Part shown: one piece after another, positions 1 to 9,451 of the stretch
Layout of the letters: every line of letters starts with the position of its first letter
How positions within the stretch are numbered: position 1 is the first letter of the stretch
Origin: Chromohalobacter beijerinckii
GTDB taxonomy: Bacteria > Pseudomonadota > Gammaproteobacteria > Pseudomonadales > Halomonadaceae
Assembly: GCF_023061185.1 (NCBI RefSeq)
Contig: NZ_JAKGAK010000006.1
Coordinates: 62,001-126,000, forward strand
Length of the DNA: 64,000 nucleotides
Reading direction: 5' to 3'
Translations under genes and position numbers: made by a program
The notes under the pieces: generated by a model
Seen by the model: only the letters and a program-made list of their open reading frames with translations
Databases searched by the model: none
Told to the model about the DNA's origin: nothing

Positions 1-495
1 GCGCTCAAACGCGAGGTGAAGAAGCTCCATGGTCACGGTATCCGCCTGTCGGTGATAGGCCAGCGCGAGGAGTTTTCCACGTCCATCCAGCAATACATCG
101 AACGTGCCGAGACCATGACCCGCGACAATCAGGGGCTTCATCTGGTGGTCGCCGCCAATTACGGCGGCCGTTGGGATATTACCAGCGCCGCTCGACGGTT
201 AGCGCAGCGGGTCTCGGCGGGTGAGTTGTCGCCCGAGTCTATTGACGAGGAAACGCTGGGAGCCGAAATCAGCCTGGCCGACGAAGCCCCGGTCGACCTG
301 TGTATCCGCACCAGTGGCGAGCAGCGGATTTCCAACTTCTTGTTGTGGCAGCTGGCCTACGCGGAATTCTATTTCACGCCTGAGCTGTGGCCGGATTTCG
401 GAGCCGAGGCGTTCGATGCCGCGTTGGATGCTTACAAAGAACGTCAGCGCCGTTTCGGCATGTCCCAAGAACAAGTCGAGGCGCATGGTGCTTAG
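1..495 (+). CDS. uppS: Undecaprenyl diphosphate synthase, 3' part (5' end outside window)
   Basis: Cis-prenyltransferase that makes the C55 lipid carrier for peptidoglycan and O-antigen synthesis. The reading frame is open from base 1, so the start and the catalytic Asp region lie upstream of the window. Visible family motifs are ANYGGRWDI in the middle and DLCIRTSGEQRISNF followed by LLWQLAYAEFYF near the C-terminus, which form part of the active site and dimer face. The gene ends in TAG at 493-495 and overlaps the cdsA start by 11 bases, so the two are probably translationally coupled. The uppS-cdsA-dxr-rseP-bamA order is standard for gammaproteobacteria. Confidence 0.95.
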   Translation, partial: ALKREVKKLHGHGIRLSVIGQREEFSTSIQQYIERAETMTRDNQGLHLVVAANYGGRWDITSAARRLAQRVSAGELSPESIDEETLGAEISLADEAPVDLCIRTSGEQRISNFLLWQLAYAEFYFTPELWPDFGAEAFDAALDAYKERQRRFGMSQEQVEAHGA

Positions 496-1288
496 GCAAC
501 GTATCCTCACGGCGCTGGTCCTGGCGCCCTTGGCACTGCTCGGCTTGTTTGGGCTCACCGGCCTGCCTTTTGCCTTGTTCACGGGCGCGATCGTGCTGAT
601 CGGTGCCTGGGAGTGGGCCAACCTGGCTGGTTTCGAGCGCCAGATGCCGCGTTTTGTCTTCGCAGCCTCATGCGCCGTGGCGATGCTTCTTCTATGGCTG
701 AGCGGTGCTGTGCATCAGCCCTGGCCGTTGTGGCTGGGAATGCTGGGTTGGCTGGCCAACCTCTATTGGGTCGTTAGTTATCCCCAGCAACACGCGCAAT
801 GGCAAGGTCGCGCGGTGCGCCTGGGCATGGGCTTGTGGGTGCTGCTACCGTGCTGGATCGGTTTCGTGCAATTGCGCGGCGATGGCGCGGAGTGGCTGCT
901 GTTCGTGCTTTTACTGGTCTGGGTGGCGGATATCGGTGCTTACTTCGCGGGTCGTGCGTTCGGGCGCCGCAAGCTGGCTATACACGTTAGCCCCGGGAAG
1001 TCCTGGGAAGGTGTTTATGGCGGTATGGTGGCGGTGGCAGTCCTGGCCCTGATCTTCGCGCAGTGGCAGGAAGAGGCTGGCAGTAACGCATTGTGGCTGA
1101 TGATTCTGGCGCTGCCAGTGGTGTTGATATCGGTGCTGGGCGATTTGTTCGAAAGCATGCTCAAGCGCCAACGCGGCTTGAAAGATTCAAGCCACCTGCT
1201 GCCTGGACATGGCGGTGTGCTCGATCGCATCGACAGCTTGACCGCCGCGATTCCGCTTTTCGTATTGTTGCGCCCATGGTTGGGCTGA
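485..1288 (+). CDS. cdsA: Phosphatidate cytidylyltransferase (CDP-diglyceride synthase)
   Basis: Integral membrane enzyme that makes CDP-diacylglycerol from phosphatidate and CTP, the branch point to all membrane phospholipids. The 267-residue protein has many hydrophobic segments and ends with the CdsA signature (about residues 224-251: KR, then KDSSHLLPGHGG, then DRIDS). I chose ATG 485, inside the end of uppS, because the N-terminus MVLRQRILTALVL matches the family; the open frame continues upstream only as an uppS shadow. dxr starts 8 bases after the stop, suggesting one operon. Confidence 0.95.
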   Translation: MVLRQRILTALVLAPLALLGLFGLTGLPFALFTGAIVLIGAWEWANLAGFERQMPRFVFAASCAVAMLLLWLSGAVHQPWPLWLGMLGWLANLYWVVSYPQQHAQWQGRAVRLGMGLWVLLPCWIGFVQLRGDGAEWLLFVLLLVWVADIGAYFAGRAFGRRKLAIHVSPGKSWEGVYGGMVAVAVLALIFAQWQEEAGSNALWLMILALPVVLISVLGDLFESMLKRQRGLKDSSHLLPGHGGVLDRIDSLTAAIPLFVLLRPWLG

Positions 1289-1296
1289 GGTGACAC

Positions 1297-2502
1297 ATGG
1301 AATATGCCGATTGTGCTCGGATACAACGTGTGACCGTGCTTGGAGCCACCGGCTCCATCGGCAAGAGCACCCTCGATGTCATTGCCCGCCACCCCCAGCG
1401 TTATCGGCTGCATGCCTTGACCGCCTACCGTTCGCGCGAAACGCTGCGCGATCAATGCTTGGTTCATCGCCCTGAGGTCGCGGTGCTCGGCGAGGAGCGC
1501 GACGCCGCCTGGTTACGCGATGCTCTCACTGAGGCCGGTATCAACACCCAAGTGCGCGCTGGCGAGGCGGCGCTATCGGAGGTTGCCGGGAGCGCCGACA
1601 GCGATGTGGTAATGGCCGCCATCATGGGGGCGGCCGGCTTGATGCCAACGTTGGCTGCGGTGCGTGCCGGCAAGCGCGTGCTGCTCGCCAACAAGGAAGC
1701 CCTGGTGATGTCCGGCGCGCTGTTCATGGACGCCGTCGAACAGCATGGCGCGATATTGTTGCCCATCGATTCTGAACATAATGCCATTTATCAGTGTCTA
1801 CCCACCGAGCACCGTGGTGGGTTGGTGCGGCATGGCGTGACTCAGTTATTGTTGACCGCTTCCGGAGGGCCCTTTCGTGATTGGTCACAGGCGCAACTGA
1901 AGGCGGTGACGCCGGAGCAGGCGTGTGCGCATCCCAACTGGTCAATGGGTCGCAAGATCTCGGTAGATAGCGCCACCCTGATGAACAAAGGGCTCGAGCT
2001 GATCGAGGCATGCTGGTTGTTCGATGCGCGGCCGGAACAGGTTCAGGTCGTGGTGCATCCGCAAAGCGTCGTTCACTCCATGGCCGCTTATAGTGACGGT
2101 TCGGTGATTGCGCAGTTGGGCAATCCCGATATGCGTACGCCGATCGCCTATGGACTGGCTTGGCCCGAGCGGATCGATGCCGGCGTGGCGCCGCTGGATC
2201 TGTTTCAGGTGGCGCGGCTCGATTTCGAGGCGCCCGATGAAGCACGTTTTCCTTGCCTGCGTCTCGCCCGTGAGGCGATGGCGGCGGGCGGTACTGCCCC
2301 GGCGACGCTCAATGCTGCCAATGAAGTGGCGGTGGAGGCGTTTCTCGACGCGCGACTAGGGTTCGCGGATATTCCACATCTCGTGGCCGCGGTCTGCGAG
2401 GCTTGCGAGGTACATTCGGCGCATGAGTTAAGCGCGGTGCTAGCCGCAGACGAGGTGGCACGGCGCGAGGCCGAACGGCAATTGACGCGGTTCACGTCAT
2501 GA
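1297..2502 (+). CDS. dxr: 1-deoxy-D-xylulose 5-phosphate reductoisomerase
   Basis: Second step of the MEP isoprenoid pathway: NADPH-dependent conversion of DXP to MEP. The 401-residue length is normal. The NADPH-binding loop GATGSIG is at residues 16-22, followed by the [10 protein letters not shown] block and the metal/substrate site [19 protein letters not shown] lies just upstream of ATG 1297 as ribosome binding site. It provides precursors for the undecaprenyl carrier made by the neighbouring uppS product and for ubiquinone. Also known as ispC. Confidence 0.96.
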   Translation: MEYADCARIQRVTVLGATGSIGKSTLDVIARHPQRYRLHALTAYRSRETLRDQCLVHRPEVAVLGEERDAAWLRDALTEAGINTQVRAGEAALSEVAGSADSDVVMAAIMGAAGLMPTLAAVRAGKRVLLANKEALVMSGALFMDAVEQHGAILLPIDSEHNAIYQCLPTEHRGGLVRHGVTQLLLTASGGPFRDWSQAQLKAVTPEQACAHPNWSMGRKISVDSATLMNKGLELIEACWLFDARPEQVQVVVHPQSVVHSMAAYSDGSVIAQLGNPDMRTPIAYGLAWPERIDAGVAPLDLFQVARLDFEAPDEARFPCLRLAREAMAAGGTAPATLNAANEVAVEAFLDARLGFADIPHLVAAVCEACEVHSAHELSAVLAADEVARREAERQLTRFTS

Positions 2503-2542
2503 TGCGCGGCGTTGGCAAGCCGCAGGAAGGAGGGCGACCCCC

Positions 2543-3898
2543 ATGGGCGTGATTGAGAATCTGCTGGCGGTCATCGTGGTGCTGGGGTTGTTGATCACCT
2601 TCCACGAGTATGGACATTTCTGGGTTGCGCGGCGTTGTGGCGTCAAGGTGCTGCGTTTCTCGGTGGGGTTCGGCAAGCCGCTCTGGTCGCGCGTCGACCG
2701 CCATGGAACGGAGTTCGCTGTGGCGGCGATACCGCTGGGTGGCTATGTCAAGATGCTTGACGAGCGAGAGGGGCCGGTGGCGCCGGAGGAGCAAGCGCAG
2801 GCCTTCAATCGCAAGAGTGTTTGGGCGCGCATCGCTATCGTCTCCGCTGGTCCGATCGCCAACTTTCTGCTGGCCTTCGTCGCCTATTGGGTGCTTTTCG
2901 TCTATGGCACGACCACGGTGGCGCCGGTGATCGGCGACATTGCCGCAGATTCGCCAGCCGCCCGAGGCGGCTTGCAGTCCGGGCAGGAGATCGTGGCCGT
3001 CGAGGGCGAGCGCACGCCTTCTTGGGGTGAGGTAAACCTCAAGCTGGTAGCGGCCATCGGCGCTAATGGCGAGCTCGAGGTCACGACGCGCGATTCCGAA
3101 ACGGCCTCGCCGGAACGCCATCAAGTACCTGTCAGCGATTGGCTGGTACGCCAGGATCCGCCACGCCCCTTGGCCACGTTGGGAGTGACGCCGTGGCGCC
3201 CCGAACTGCCCGCCGTGCTGGGGGAGGTGCTGGATGACGGGCGTGCTCAGCAGGCCGGGTTGCAGAGCGGCGACCGCATCGTCAGCGTCGACGGTACCGC
3301 CGTCAAGGATTGGATGGCATTCGTCGATCGTGTGCGTGACAACCCCGGCAAGACGCTAGCGCTGCAAGTCGAGCGTGACGGTGAGCGCCGCGACGTGATG
3401 TTGACGCCGGCCGCGCGTGAGCAGGAAGACGGCACGGCGATGGGGTACATCGGCGTAGGGGTGCAAACTACTGAGTGGCCTGAGCGTTATCGTCGCGAGA
3501 TTCGTTATGGGCCGCTGGACGCCGTCGGTGAGGCGGTGAGCAAGACCGGTGAGATGAGCTTGCTCACGCTGGACTCGATCCGCAAGATGCTGATAGGGCT
3601 GATCTCGCCCTCCAATCTATCGGGTCCGGTGACGATTGCACGCATCGCGGGTGATTCCGCGCGTAATGGCGTGGAAAGCTTCATCAGCTTCCTGGCTTAT
3701 TTATCGATCAGCCTGGGGGTTCTCAATCTCTTGCCGATTCCCGTGCTCGACGGCGGTCACTTGGTTTATTACCTGATCGAGGCGGTGCGGGGGCGTCCGG
3801 TGCCCGAGGCGGTACAAGCCTTTGGGTTGCGTATCGGTGTCGCCTTGGTGGGCTCGTTGATGTTGATGGCGCTGTATTTCGATTTGATGCGTCTGTAG
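2543..3898 (+). CDS. rseP: RIP zinc metalloprotease RseP (site-2 protease)
   Basis: Inner-membrane intramembrane protease that cleaves anti-sigma factor RseA after DegS and so releases sigma E when outer-membrane assembly is stressed. The 451-residue protein has the HEYGH zinc motif at residues 21-25 in the first membrane segment, two PDZ-like stretches in the periplasmic loop (about 115-195 and 205-285), and the second zinc motif NLLPIPVLDGGH with Asp403. GGAGGG upstream of ATG 2543 is a good ribosome binding site. Its position just before bamA links the stress sensor to the assembly machine it monitors. Confidence 0.96.
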   Translation: MGVIENLLAVIVVLGLLITFHEYGHFWVARRCGVKVLRFSVGFGKPLWSRVDRHGTEFAVAAIPLGGYVKMLDEREGPVAPEEQAQAFNRKSVWARIAIVSAGPIANFLLAFVAYWVLFVYGTTTVAPVIGDIAADSPAARGGLQSGQEIVAVEGERTPSWGEVNLKLVAAIGANGELEVTTRDSETASPERHQVPVSDWLVRQDPPRPLATLGVTPWRPELPAVLGEVLDDGRAQQAGLQSGDRIVSVDGTAVKDWMAFVDRVRDNPGKTLALQVERDGERRDVMLTPAAREQEDGTAMGYIGVGVQTTEWPERYRREIRYGPLDAVGEAVSKTGEMSLLTLDSIRKMLIGLISPSNLSGPVTIARIAGDSARNGVESFISFLAYLSISLGVLNLLPIPVLDGGHLVYYLIEAVRGRPVPEAVQAFGLRIGVALVGSLMLMALYFDLMRL

Positions 3899-4019
3899 AG
3901 GCGTCGTTGCGGAGCGACTCGCCAGCGGGCTTTAATGTGGGCCATCAATGGCATGTCGTAAGCGGTCATCGGCCGCAAGGATGAGCGACCCGGGTGTTAC
4001 TGCGAGGCGGGCTATGACC

Positions 4020-4047
4020 TTGCCAGTCACCCAGGGAAATGTATAAG
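4020..4047 (+). promoter_or_regulatory. Candidate sigma-70 promoter for bamA
   Basis: TTGCCA at 4020-4025, a 16-base spacer and TATAAG at 4042-4047, each hexamer matching the consensus in five of six positions. Transcription would start near 4054, which also rules out the upstream ATG at 4059 as the bamA start. No obvious sigma-E site was seen, although bamA is a sigma-E target in E. coli. Confidence 0.55.
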
Positions 4048-4094
4048 GTGCCTGTTCCATGAGCGGGCGGACTCGAGAAAAGCGAATCGACTGC

Positions 4095-6431
4095 ATGAAG
4101 ATCAAGACCATCGGATTGGCGGCGCTGCTGCTGACCGCGACTCCCGCGGCACTGGCGGCCCCCTTCGAGATTTCAGATATTCGCGTGGAAGGGCTGCAGC
4201 GCGTATCGCCGGCATCGGTGTTCAATGCCTTTCCAGTCAGTGCGCGTGACCAGGTCGATGACCGTGAATTAGCCGAGGCGTCGCAGGAACTGTTCGATAC
4301 GGGCCTGTTCGACGACATCGCGCTGTCGCGTGACGGTGATGTATTGATCGTCAATGTGGTCGAGCGCCCCACCATCGCCAGCATCGAACTCAACGGCAAC
4401 TCTCAGGTGGCCGATGAGGATCTTCGCAAGGGGATGACCGAGGCCGGGCTGGATGAAGGCCAGGTGCTGCAGCGCTCGACGCTTGACGAAGTGCAACGCG
4501 AGCTCGAAAGGCTTTATCAATCCCAAGGGCGTTATAGCGCCAATATCGAGACCAGTGTCGAGGAACTCGACAATAACCGCGTCGAAGTCGATATCGACAT
4601 CAACGAGGGCGCGGTCGCCAAGATTCATCAAATCAACTTCGTCGGCAATCAAGACTTCGACGACGATACCCTGCGTGACTTGTTCGCGCTGGAAGACAAG
4701 CCGGGTTGGTTCTTTGGCTGGTTTTCCGACGATGAATACTCTCGCGACAAACTCTCTGGCGATCTCGAGACGCTACGCTCTTTCTACCTAGACCGCGGCT
4801 ACGTCAATTTCGACATCAGCTCGTCCCAAGTGTCGATCAGCCCCGACAAGTCCGATATCTTCATCACCATCAACGTCGATGAAGGCAAGCGCTACAAGCT
4901 CGACGAAATTCGCTTTGCGGGCGATCTCAAGATCGACGAAAGCGAGGCGCGCGAGATGGTGACAGCCGAGCCCGGTGAGTATTACTCGGAAAGCGCAATG
5001 ACCGAATCCGCCGAGGCTCTGCGCAAGCGTCTCGGGGCGGAAGGGTTCGCCTTCGCCGAGATCAACAGCGTACCCGAGGTCGATGCCGACGGCGATACCG
5101 TGGATGTGACCTTCCAGGTCGATCCAGGACGACGTGCCTATGTGCGGCGCATCAATTTCGAGGGTAATACCACGACCCAGGACGAAGTGCTGCGGCGTGA
5201 AATGACTCAGATGGAAGGTGCGCCAGCCTCCACCGATCAGATCAGCCAATCCCGCGAGCGCTTGCAACGTCTGGGCTTCTTCCGCTCGGTCGACGTCGAA
5301 ACGCGTCCCGTCTCCGATGAACCCGACCAGCTCGACGTGACCTACAACGTCGAGGAGCAGCCGTCCGGGTCGGTCTCGGCGAGCTTGGGCTACTCGCAAA
5401 GCGCCGGGGTCATCTATGGTGCGTCGCTATCGCAGAGCAACTTCCTGGGCACCGGCAATCGCGTCAACGTCAATGCGCAGAAAGGCGATTATTTCACCAA
5501 CCTCAACTTCGGCTATACCGATCCCTACTGGACGCTAGACGGCATCTCGCGCGGCTATAATCTCTATTATCGCGAGACCAATTACGAAGACTTCGATGAT
5601 ATTTCGACCTATTCCTCGGATGCCATCGGAGGTAGCGTCAATTTCGGGTATCCGATCAATGATTTGTCGCGCCTCAACTTCGGTGTCGGCGTCGAGGACC
5701 TATCGCTCGATACCTATCGCGATACGCCGGCCGAAATCGTCCAGTACACGGAAGACGAGGGTGAGGACTTCCTGAACTACAAGCTCACCGCCAGTTGGAC
5801 GCGCAATAACCTCAATCGCGGCATCATGCCCACCGACGGTAGCTACCAGAAACTGTCGCTGGAGGCCGCGGTGCCGGGGAGCGATACGCAGTATTACAAG
5901 ACGCGCTACGAAGGCCAGAAGCTGTTCGAATTCCGTCCTGAGTGGTCACTGAAATTCAGCACCAATGTTGGCTATGCGGACACCGTCGGTGACGATGCTT
6001 ACCCGTTCTACGAGAACTTCTATGCGGGTGGCCTGGGATCGGTACGCGGCTTCTCCAGCAATACGTTGGGGCCGAATACTACGCCGCGTAATGACGGGGA
6101 CGATGACACCCTAGGGGGTAACGTGCTCGTCGAAGGTTCGGCCGAGTTGATCTACCCATTCCCCTGGGTCGAGGACCGTCGCTCGCTGCAGACCAGCGTG
6201 TTCTTCGATGCGGGCAACACGTATCTAACCGATTGCTACGATGTGCCTGAGGGTACAACTTCTAGCTGTAGCAGTGGCGTGGATATGGGGGACTTGCGCT
6301 ATAGCGTCGGGCTGGGGCTTTCCTGGTTGACCCCGGTGGGGCCGTTGACCTTTAGTGTCGCCAAGCCGCTCAGCGATGAAGAAGACGACGATACCCAGGT
6401 CTTTCAATTCTCGCTGGGTCAGACCTTCTAA
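4095..6431 (+). CDS. bamA: Outer membrane protein assembly factor BamA
   Basis: Essential Omp85-family protein that folds and inserts outer-membrane beta-barrels. Starting from ATG 4095 the product is 778 residues with a signal peptide (MKIKTIGLAALLLTATPAALA, cut near residue 21), five POTRA repeats over roughly residues 22-420 and a 16-strand barrel ending in phenylalanine (FSLGQTF). The conserved VRGF loop motif is present, as is a Cys pair in a late extracellular loop (DCYDV, SSCSS) like the disulfide of E. coli BamA. An in-frame ATG at 4059 would bury the signal peptide. The sequence is rich in Asp and Glu, as in moderate halophiles. Confidence 0.97.
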   Translation: MKIKTIGLAALLLTATPAALAAPFEISDIRVEGLQRVSPASVFNAFPVSARDQVDDRELAEASQELFDTGLFDDIALSRDGDVLIVNVVERPTIASIELNGNSQVADEDLRKGMTEAGLDEGQVLQRSTLDEVQRELERLYQSQGRYSANIETSVEELDNNRVEVDIDINEGAVAKIHQINFVGNQDFDDDTLRDLFALEDKPGWFFGWFSDDEYSRDKLSGDLETLRSFYLDRGYVNFDISSSQVSISPDKSDIFITINVDEGKRYKLDEIRFAGDLKIDESEAREMVTAEPGEYYSESAMTESAEALRKRLGAEGFAFAEINSVPEVDADGDTVDVTFQVDPGRRAYVRRINFEGNTTTQDEVLRREMTQMEGAPASTDQISQSRERLQRLGFFRSVDVETRPVSDEPDQLDVTYNVEEQPSGSVSASLGYSQSAGVIYGASLSQSNFLGTGNRVNVNAQKGDYFTNLNFGYTDPYWTLDGISRGYNLYYRETNYEDFDDISTYSSDAIGGSVNFGYPINDLSRLNFGVGVEDLSLDTYRDTPAEIVQYTEDEGEDFLNYKLTASWTRNNLNRGIMPTDGSYQKLSLEAAVPGSDTQYYKTRYEGQKLFEFRPEWSLKFSTNVGYADTVGDDAYPFYENFYAGGLGSVRGFSSNTLGPNTTPRNDGDDDTLGGNVLVEGSAELIYPFPWVEDRRSLQTSVFFDAGNTYLTDCYDVPEGTTSSCSSGVDMGDLRYSVGLGLSWLTPVGPLTFSVAKPLSDEEDDDTQVFQFSLGQTF

Positions 6432-6515
6432 AGCAGGCTGATGCAGCGTAATGCGCCAGGTGCGGCGGTGTGGCCGCCGCACCGAGTGACCATAACGAAT
6501 CAAGGAGAGGGTGTG

Positions 6516-7019
6516 ATGCGCAAATTGACGGGTGCCCTATGTCTTGGGGTGATGAGCGTGCTGTCCATGCCGGCCATGGCGAACGAGGTTGGCGTTATCG
6601 ATTGGCGTCAAGCGTTGCTGGATTCGGATGCCGCCCAGCGCTCGATGAACGAGCTCAAGAATCAGATCGGCGACAAGAAGCAGCGCGCCGAATCACTCAG
6701 CCAAGAATTGCAACAGTTGCAACAGAAGCTTCAGCAGGATGGTGCGGTGATGTCCGATTCTGAGCGCACTAACGCTCAACAGGAACTGCGTACCAAGGGA
6801 TCCGAGTTCCAGCAGTTGCGTCAGCAGATTCAGAGCATGCAGCAGAAAAAGGAACAGTCCTTCATGCAGTCGGCCAAGCCCAAGCTCGATCGCGCCATCG
6901 AACAGGTCGTCGAGCGGCATGACCTGGACCTCGTGGTGGATCGTGATGCGGTGGTATATTCAGAGGATGGCCTCGACGTCACCGAGGAAGTCACTCGCAT
7001 CTTTAACTCGCTCAACTGA
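6516..7019 (+). CDS. skp: Periplasmic chaperone Skp/OmpH
   Basis: Holdase that carries unfolded outer-membrane proteins from the Sec translocon to BamA. The 167-residue product has a signal peptide ending AMA|NEVG near residue 22, a long Gln/Glu/Lys-rich coiled-coil arm (about residues 45-120) and a C-terminal body, the expected Skp layout. AAGGAGAGG at 6502-6510 precedes ATG 6516, so the longer open frame from 6441 is not used. It lies between bamA and lpxD as in most gammaproteobacteria. Confidence 0.93.
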   Translation: MRKLTGALCLGVMSVLSMPAMANEVGVIDWRQALLDSDAAQRSMNELKNQIGDKKQRAESLSQELQQLQQKLQQDGAVMSDSERTNAQQELRTKGSEFQQLRQQIQSMQQKKEQSFMQSAKPKLDRAIEQVVERHDLDLVVDRDAVVYSEDGLDVTEEVTRIFNSLN

Positions 7020-7066
7020 GCCCATGGGGCGCTCCCGGCGCCCGTGGTTAGCGGTTCCAAGCGCAC

Positions 7067-8116
7067 ATGAAGACCCTTACTCCTTGCGCCTTCACGCTCG
7101 GTGAACTGGCCGAACGTCTCAAGGCCCGCTTGGTCGGCGATAGCGATCATCGTGTCACCGGCCTGGCTACTTTGCTTGATGCGGGCCCGGACGATATTAC
7201 GTTCCTGGCCAACAAGACCTATCTCAAATACTTGCCTGAAACGAGCGCGGCTGCCGTGCTGGTACATCCCGCGTATGGCGATGAAGTGCCTTGCGCGCGA
7301 CTCGAACTCGACAACCCTTATCTCGGTTACGCCGAGCTATCCAGGCTGTTCGACCCGCTGGCGGGGCAGGCGCCGGAAGGTGTTCATCCCAGTGCGGTGG
7401 TCGCCGAGAGCGTGCATCTTGGGGCCCGAGTCTCGGTCGGCCCACAGTGTGTGGTCGAAGCCGGCGCGGTTATCGGTGATGGCTGCGTGATCGGCGCTGG
7501 TAGTATCATCGGCGCTCACAGCGAAATCGGCGCCGACTCTCGCCTGCATGCTAATGTCACTGTTTATCACGGCGTGAGTGTCGGGCGGCGCGCCATCCTG
7601 CACAGCGGTTGTGTGGTGGGTGCCGATGGCTTCGGTTTCGCGCATGATGGCCAGGGCTGGCACAAGATCGCGCAGTTGGGGGGCGTCATCGTGGGTGACG
7701 ACGTCGAAATCGGTAGCTGCTCAAGCATTGACCGCGGCGCCCTGGGAGACACGTTGATCGGCAATGACGTCAAGATCGACAGCCAGGTGCAGATCGCGCA
7801 CAACGTGCAGGTCGGCGATCATAGCGCCCTGGCGGGGTGCGTGGGTATCGCGGGTTCGACCCGCGTTGGACGCCACTGCATGCTGGGTGGCGGCGTGGGT
7901 CTCTCGGGGCACCTGACGATTTGCGATGGCGTTCAGGTCACCGGTATGAGTCTTGTCACCAACTCCATTCACGAGCCCGGGGTGTATTCCTCAGGGACAG
8001 GCGCCATGCCCAATGGCTTGTGGCGCAAGAACGCGGTGCGCTTCAAGCAGCTCGACGATCTCGCCAAGCGTCTGGCGCGTCTGGAACGGGATGCCTCGGG
8101 CGCCGCCCAAGGCTGA
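7067..8116 (+). CDS. lpxD: UDP-3-O-(3-hydroxyacyl)glucosamine N-acyltransferase
   Basis: Third step of lipid A synthesis: transfers a 3-hydroxyacyl chain from ACP to the 2-amino group of UDP-3-O-acylglucosamine. The protein has 349 residues, with an N-terminal uridine-binding domain and many left-handed beta-helix hexapeptide repeats (residues about 105-310). The conserved GADGFGFAHDG and HKIAQLG region carries the catalytic histidine. It is followed by fabZ, lpxA and lpxB, so acyl-ACP supply and use are genetically linked. Confidence 0.96.
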   Translation: MKTLTPCAFTLGELAERLKARLVGDSDHRVTGLATLLDAGPDDITFLANKTYLKYLPETSAAAVLVHPAYGDEVPCARLELDNPYLGYAELSRLFDPLAGQAPEGVHPSAVVAESVHLGARVSVGPQCVVEAGAVIGDGCVIGAGSIIGAHSEIGADSRLHANVTVYHGVSVGRRAILHSGCVVGADGFGFAHDGQGWHKIAQLGGVIVGDDVEIGSCSSIDRGALGDTLIGNDVKIDSQVQIAHNVQVGDHSALAGCVGIAGSTRVGRHCMLGGGVGLSGHLTICDGVQVTGMSLVTNSIHEPGVYSSGTGAMPNGLWRKNAVRFKQLDDLAKRLARLERDASGAAQG

Positions 8117-8164
8117 TAGCTGCTAGCGAGTCGGACCTGTATAATCCCTGCCCATCCAGATAGG

Positions 8165-8207
8165 CGGAGTACTCCGTCCTCGTGTGCCTGCCCCTCATGG
8201 CAGGCAC
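8165..8207 (+). promoter_or_regulatory. fabZ leader with palindrome and stem-loop
   Basis: A TATAAT box at 8140-8145 (no good -35) is followed by a perfect 12-base palindrome CGGAGTACTCCG (8165-8176) and a perfect nine-pair hairpin GTGCCTGCC/GGCAGGCAC (8184-8192 with 8199-8207). The T-poor sequence after the hairpin argues against a strong intrinsic terminator. It may be an internal promoter with a regulatory leader for fabZ-lpxA-lpxB; this is inference. Confidence 0.4.
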
Positions 8208-8231
8208 TTCGTTATTTCAGAGGTTGTATCG

Positions 8232-8675
8232 ATGGTAATGGACATCAACGAGATCCGTGAGTATCTACCGCATCGTTATCCGTTCTTGCTGGTGGATCGC
8301 GTCATGGAGATCACGGTCGGCGAGTCGATCGTCGCCAACAAGAATGTCAGCATCAACGAGCCATTTTTCAATGGGCATTTCCCGCATCATCCCATCATGC
8401 CCGGCGTGTTGATCATCGAGGCCATGGCTCAGGCATGCGGCATCCTAGGTTTCAAGACCGTCAACAAGATGCCCGCCGATGGTTATGTCTATTATCTTGT
8501 AGGAAGCGATAACGTGCGCTTCAAGCGTCCGGTAATGCCGGGCGATCAACTGCGCTTGGAAGCCAACGTCATCAAGGGCAAGCGCGGGATCTGGAAGTTC
8601 GCCTGTCGTGCTACGGTCGACGGCGAGCTAGCCTGCGAAGCTGAGATCATCTGTGCCGAGAGGAAAGTCGCTTGA
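8232..8675 (+). CDS. fabZ: (3R)-hydroxyacyl-ACP dehydratase FabZ
   Basis: Dehydrates 3-hydroxyacyl-ACP in fatty acid elongation, competing with LpxA and LpxD for the same substrate. The hot-dog protein has 147 residues from ATG 8232 (a second ATG lies two codons later). The catalytic block [16 protein letters not shown] with the active-site His and the following IIEAMAQ Glu is intact. AGAGG lies about seven bases upstream of the chosen start. The TGA stop overlaps the lpxA start codon. Confidence 0.95.
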   Translation: MVMDINEIREYLPHRYPFLLVDRVMEITVGESIVANKNVSINEPFFNGHFPHHPIMPGVLIIEAMAQACGILGFKTVNKMPADGYVYYLVGSDNVRFKRPVMPGDQLRLEANVIKGKRGIWKFACRATVDGELACEAEIICAERKVA

Positions 8676-9439
8676 TTCATCCCACCGCCATCGTCGACCC
8701 CAGTGCGCGTGTATCTGACGACGTCGACATCGGCCCGTTCTGCGTGGTTGGCCCCGAAGTGGAAATCGGGGATGGCACGGTGATCGGTCCGCACGTGGTG
8801 CTCAAGGGGCCCACGCGCTTGGGGAAGCGCAATCGGATCTTCCAGTTCGCCTCTGTCGGCGAGGACTGCCAGGACAAGAAGTACGCCGGAGAACCCACGC
8901 GTCTGGAGATGGGCGACGACAACGTCGTGCGCGAAGGCGTCACCCTGCACCGAGGTACAGTGCAGGATAAAGAAGCAACCATCATCGGCTCGCGCAATCT
9001 TTTCATGGCCTACGCGCATGTCGGGCACGACTGCGTCATCGGCGATGATTGCATTCTTGCCAACCAGGCGACCTTGGCCGGACATGTCACCATCGGCGAT
9101 CACGCTATCCTCGGCGGCCTCTCGGCGATCCATCAGTTTTGCCATATCGGTACCCATGCCATGTGCGGTGGCGGGTCGATCATCACCAAAGATGTCCCGG
9201 CCTACGTCATCGTCAATGGCAACCCGGCGCAGACGCACGGGCTCAACCTGGTGGGGCTCAAGCGGCGTGGCTTCTCGCGTGAGGCGCTACGAGCGCTGGG
9301 AGAAGCTTACCGCACCGTCTATCGCCAGGGACTGACCATGGAGCAAGCGCTGGAGCGTCTCGCGAACGATTTCGAAGGCCCTGAAGTTGCGACATTCCTG
9401 GCGTCGCTGAAGGATTCCCAGCGCGGCATCACGCGCTGA
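8672..9439 (+). CDS. lpxA: UDP-N-acetylglucosamine O-acyltransferase
   Basis: First step of lipid A synthesis: moves 3-hydroxyacyl from ACP to the 3-OH of UDP-GlcNAc. The protein has 255 residues with left-handed beta-helix repeats beginning [12 protein letters not shown] and a C-terminal helical domain; the catalytic His lies in AYAHVGHDC. The start appears to be TTG at 8672, overlapping the fabZ stop (TTGA) and preceded by AGAGGAAAG at 8659-8667; no in-frame ATG gives the conserved N-terminus. The rare start and overlap suggest translational coupling to fabZ. Confidence 0.94.
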   Translation: MIHPTAIVDPSARVSDDVDIGPFCVVGPEVEIGDGTVIGPHVVLKGPTRLGKRNRIFQFASVGEDCQDKKYAGEPTRLEMGDDNVVREGVTLHRGTVQDKEATIIGSRNLFMAYAHVGHDCVIGDDCILANQATLAGHVTIGDHAILGGLSAIHQFCHIGTHAMCGGGSIITKDVPAYVIVNGNPAQTHGLNLVGLKRRGFSREALRALGEAYRTVYRQGLTMEQALERLANDFEGPEVATFLASLKDSQRGITR

Positions 9440-9451
9440 ACGAGGCACGTC

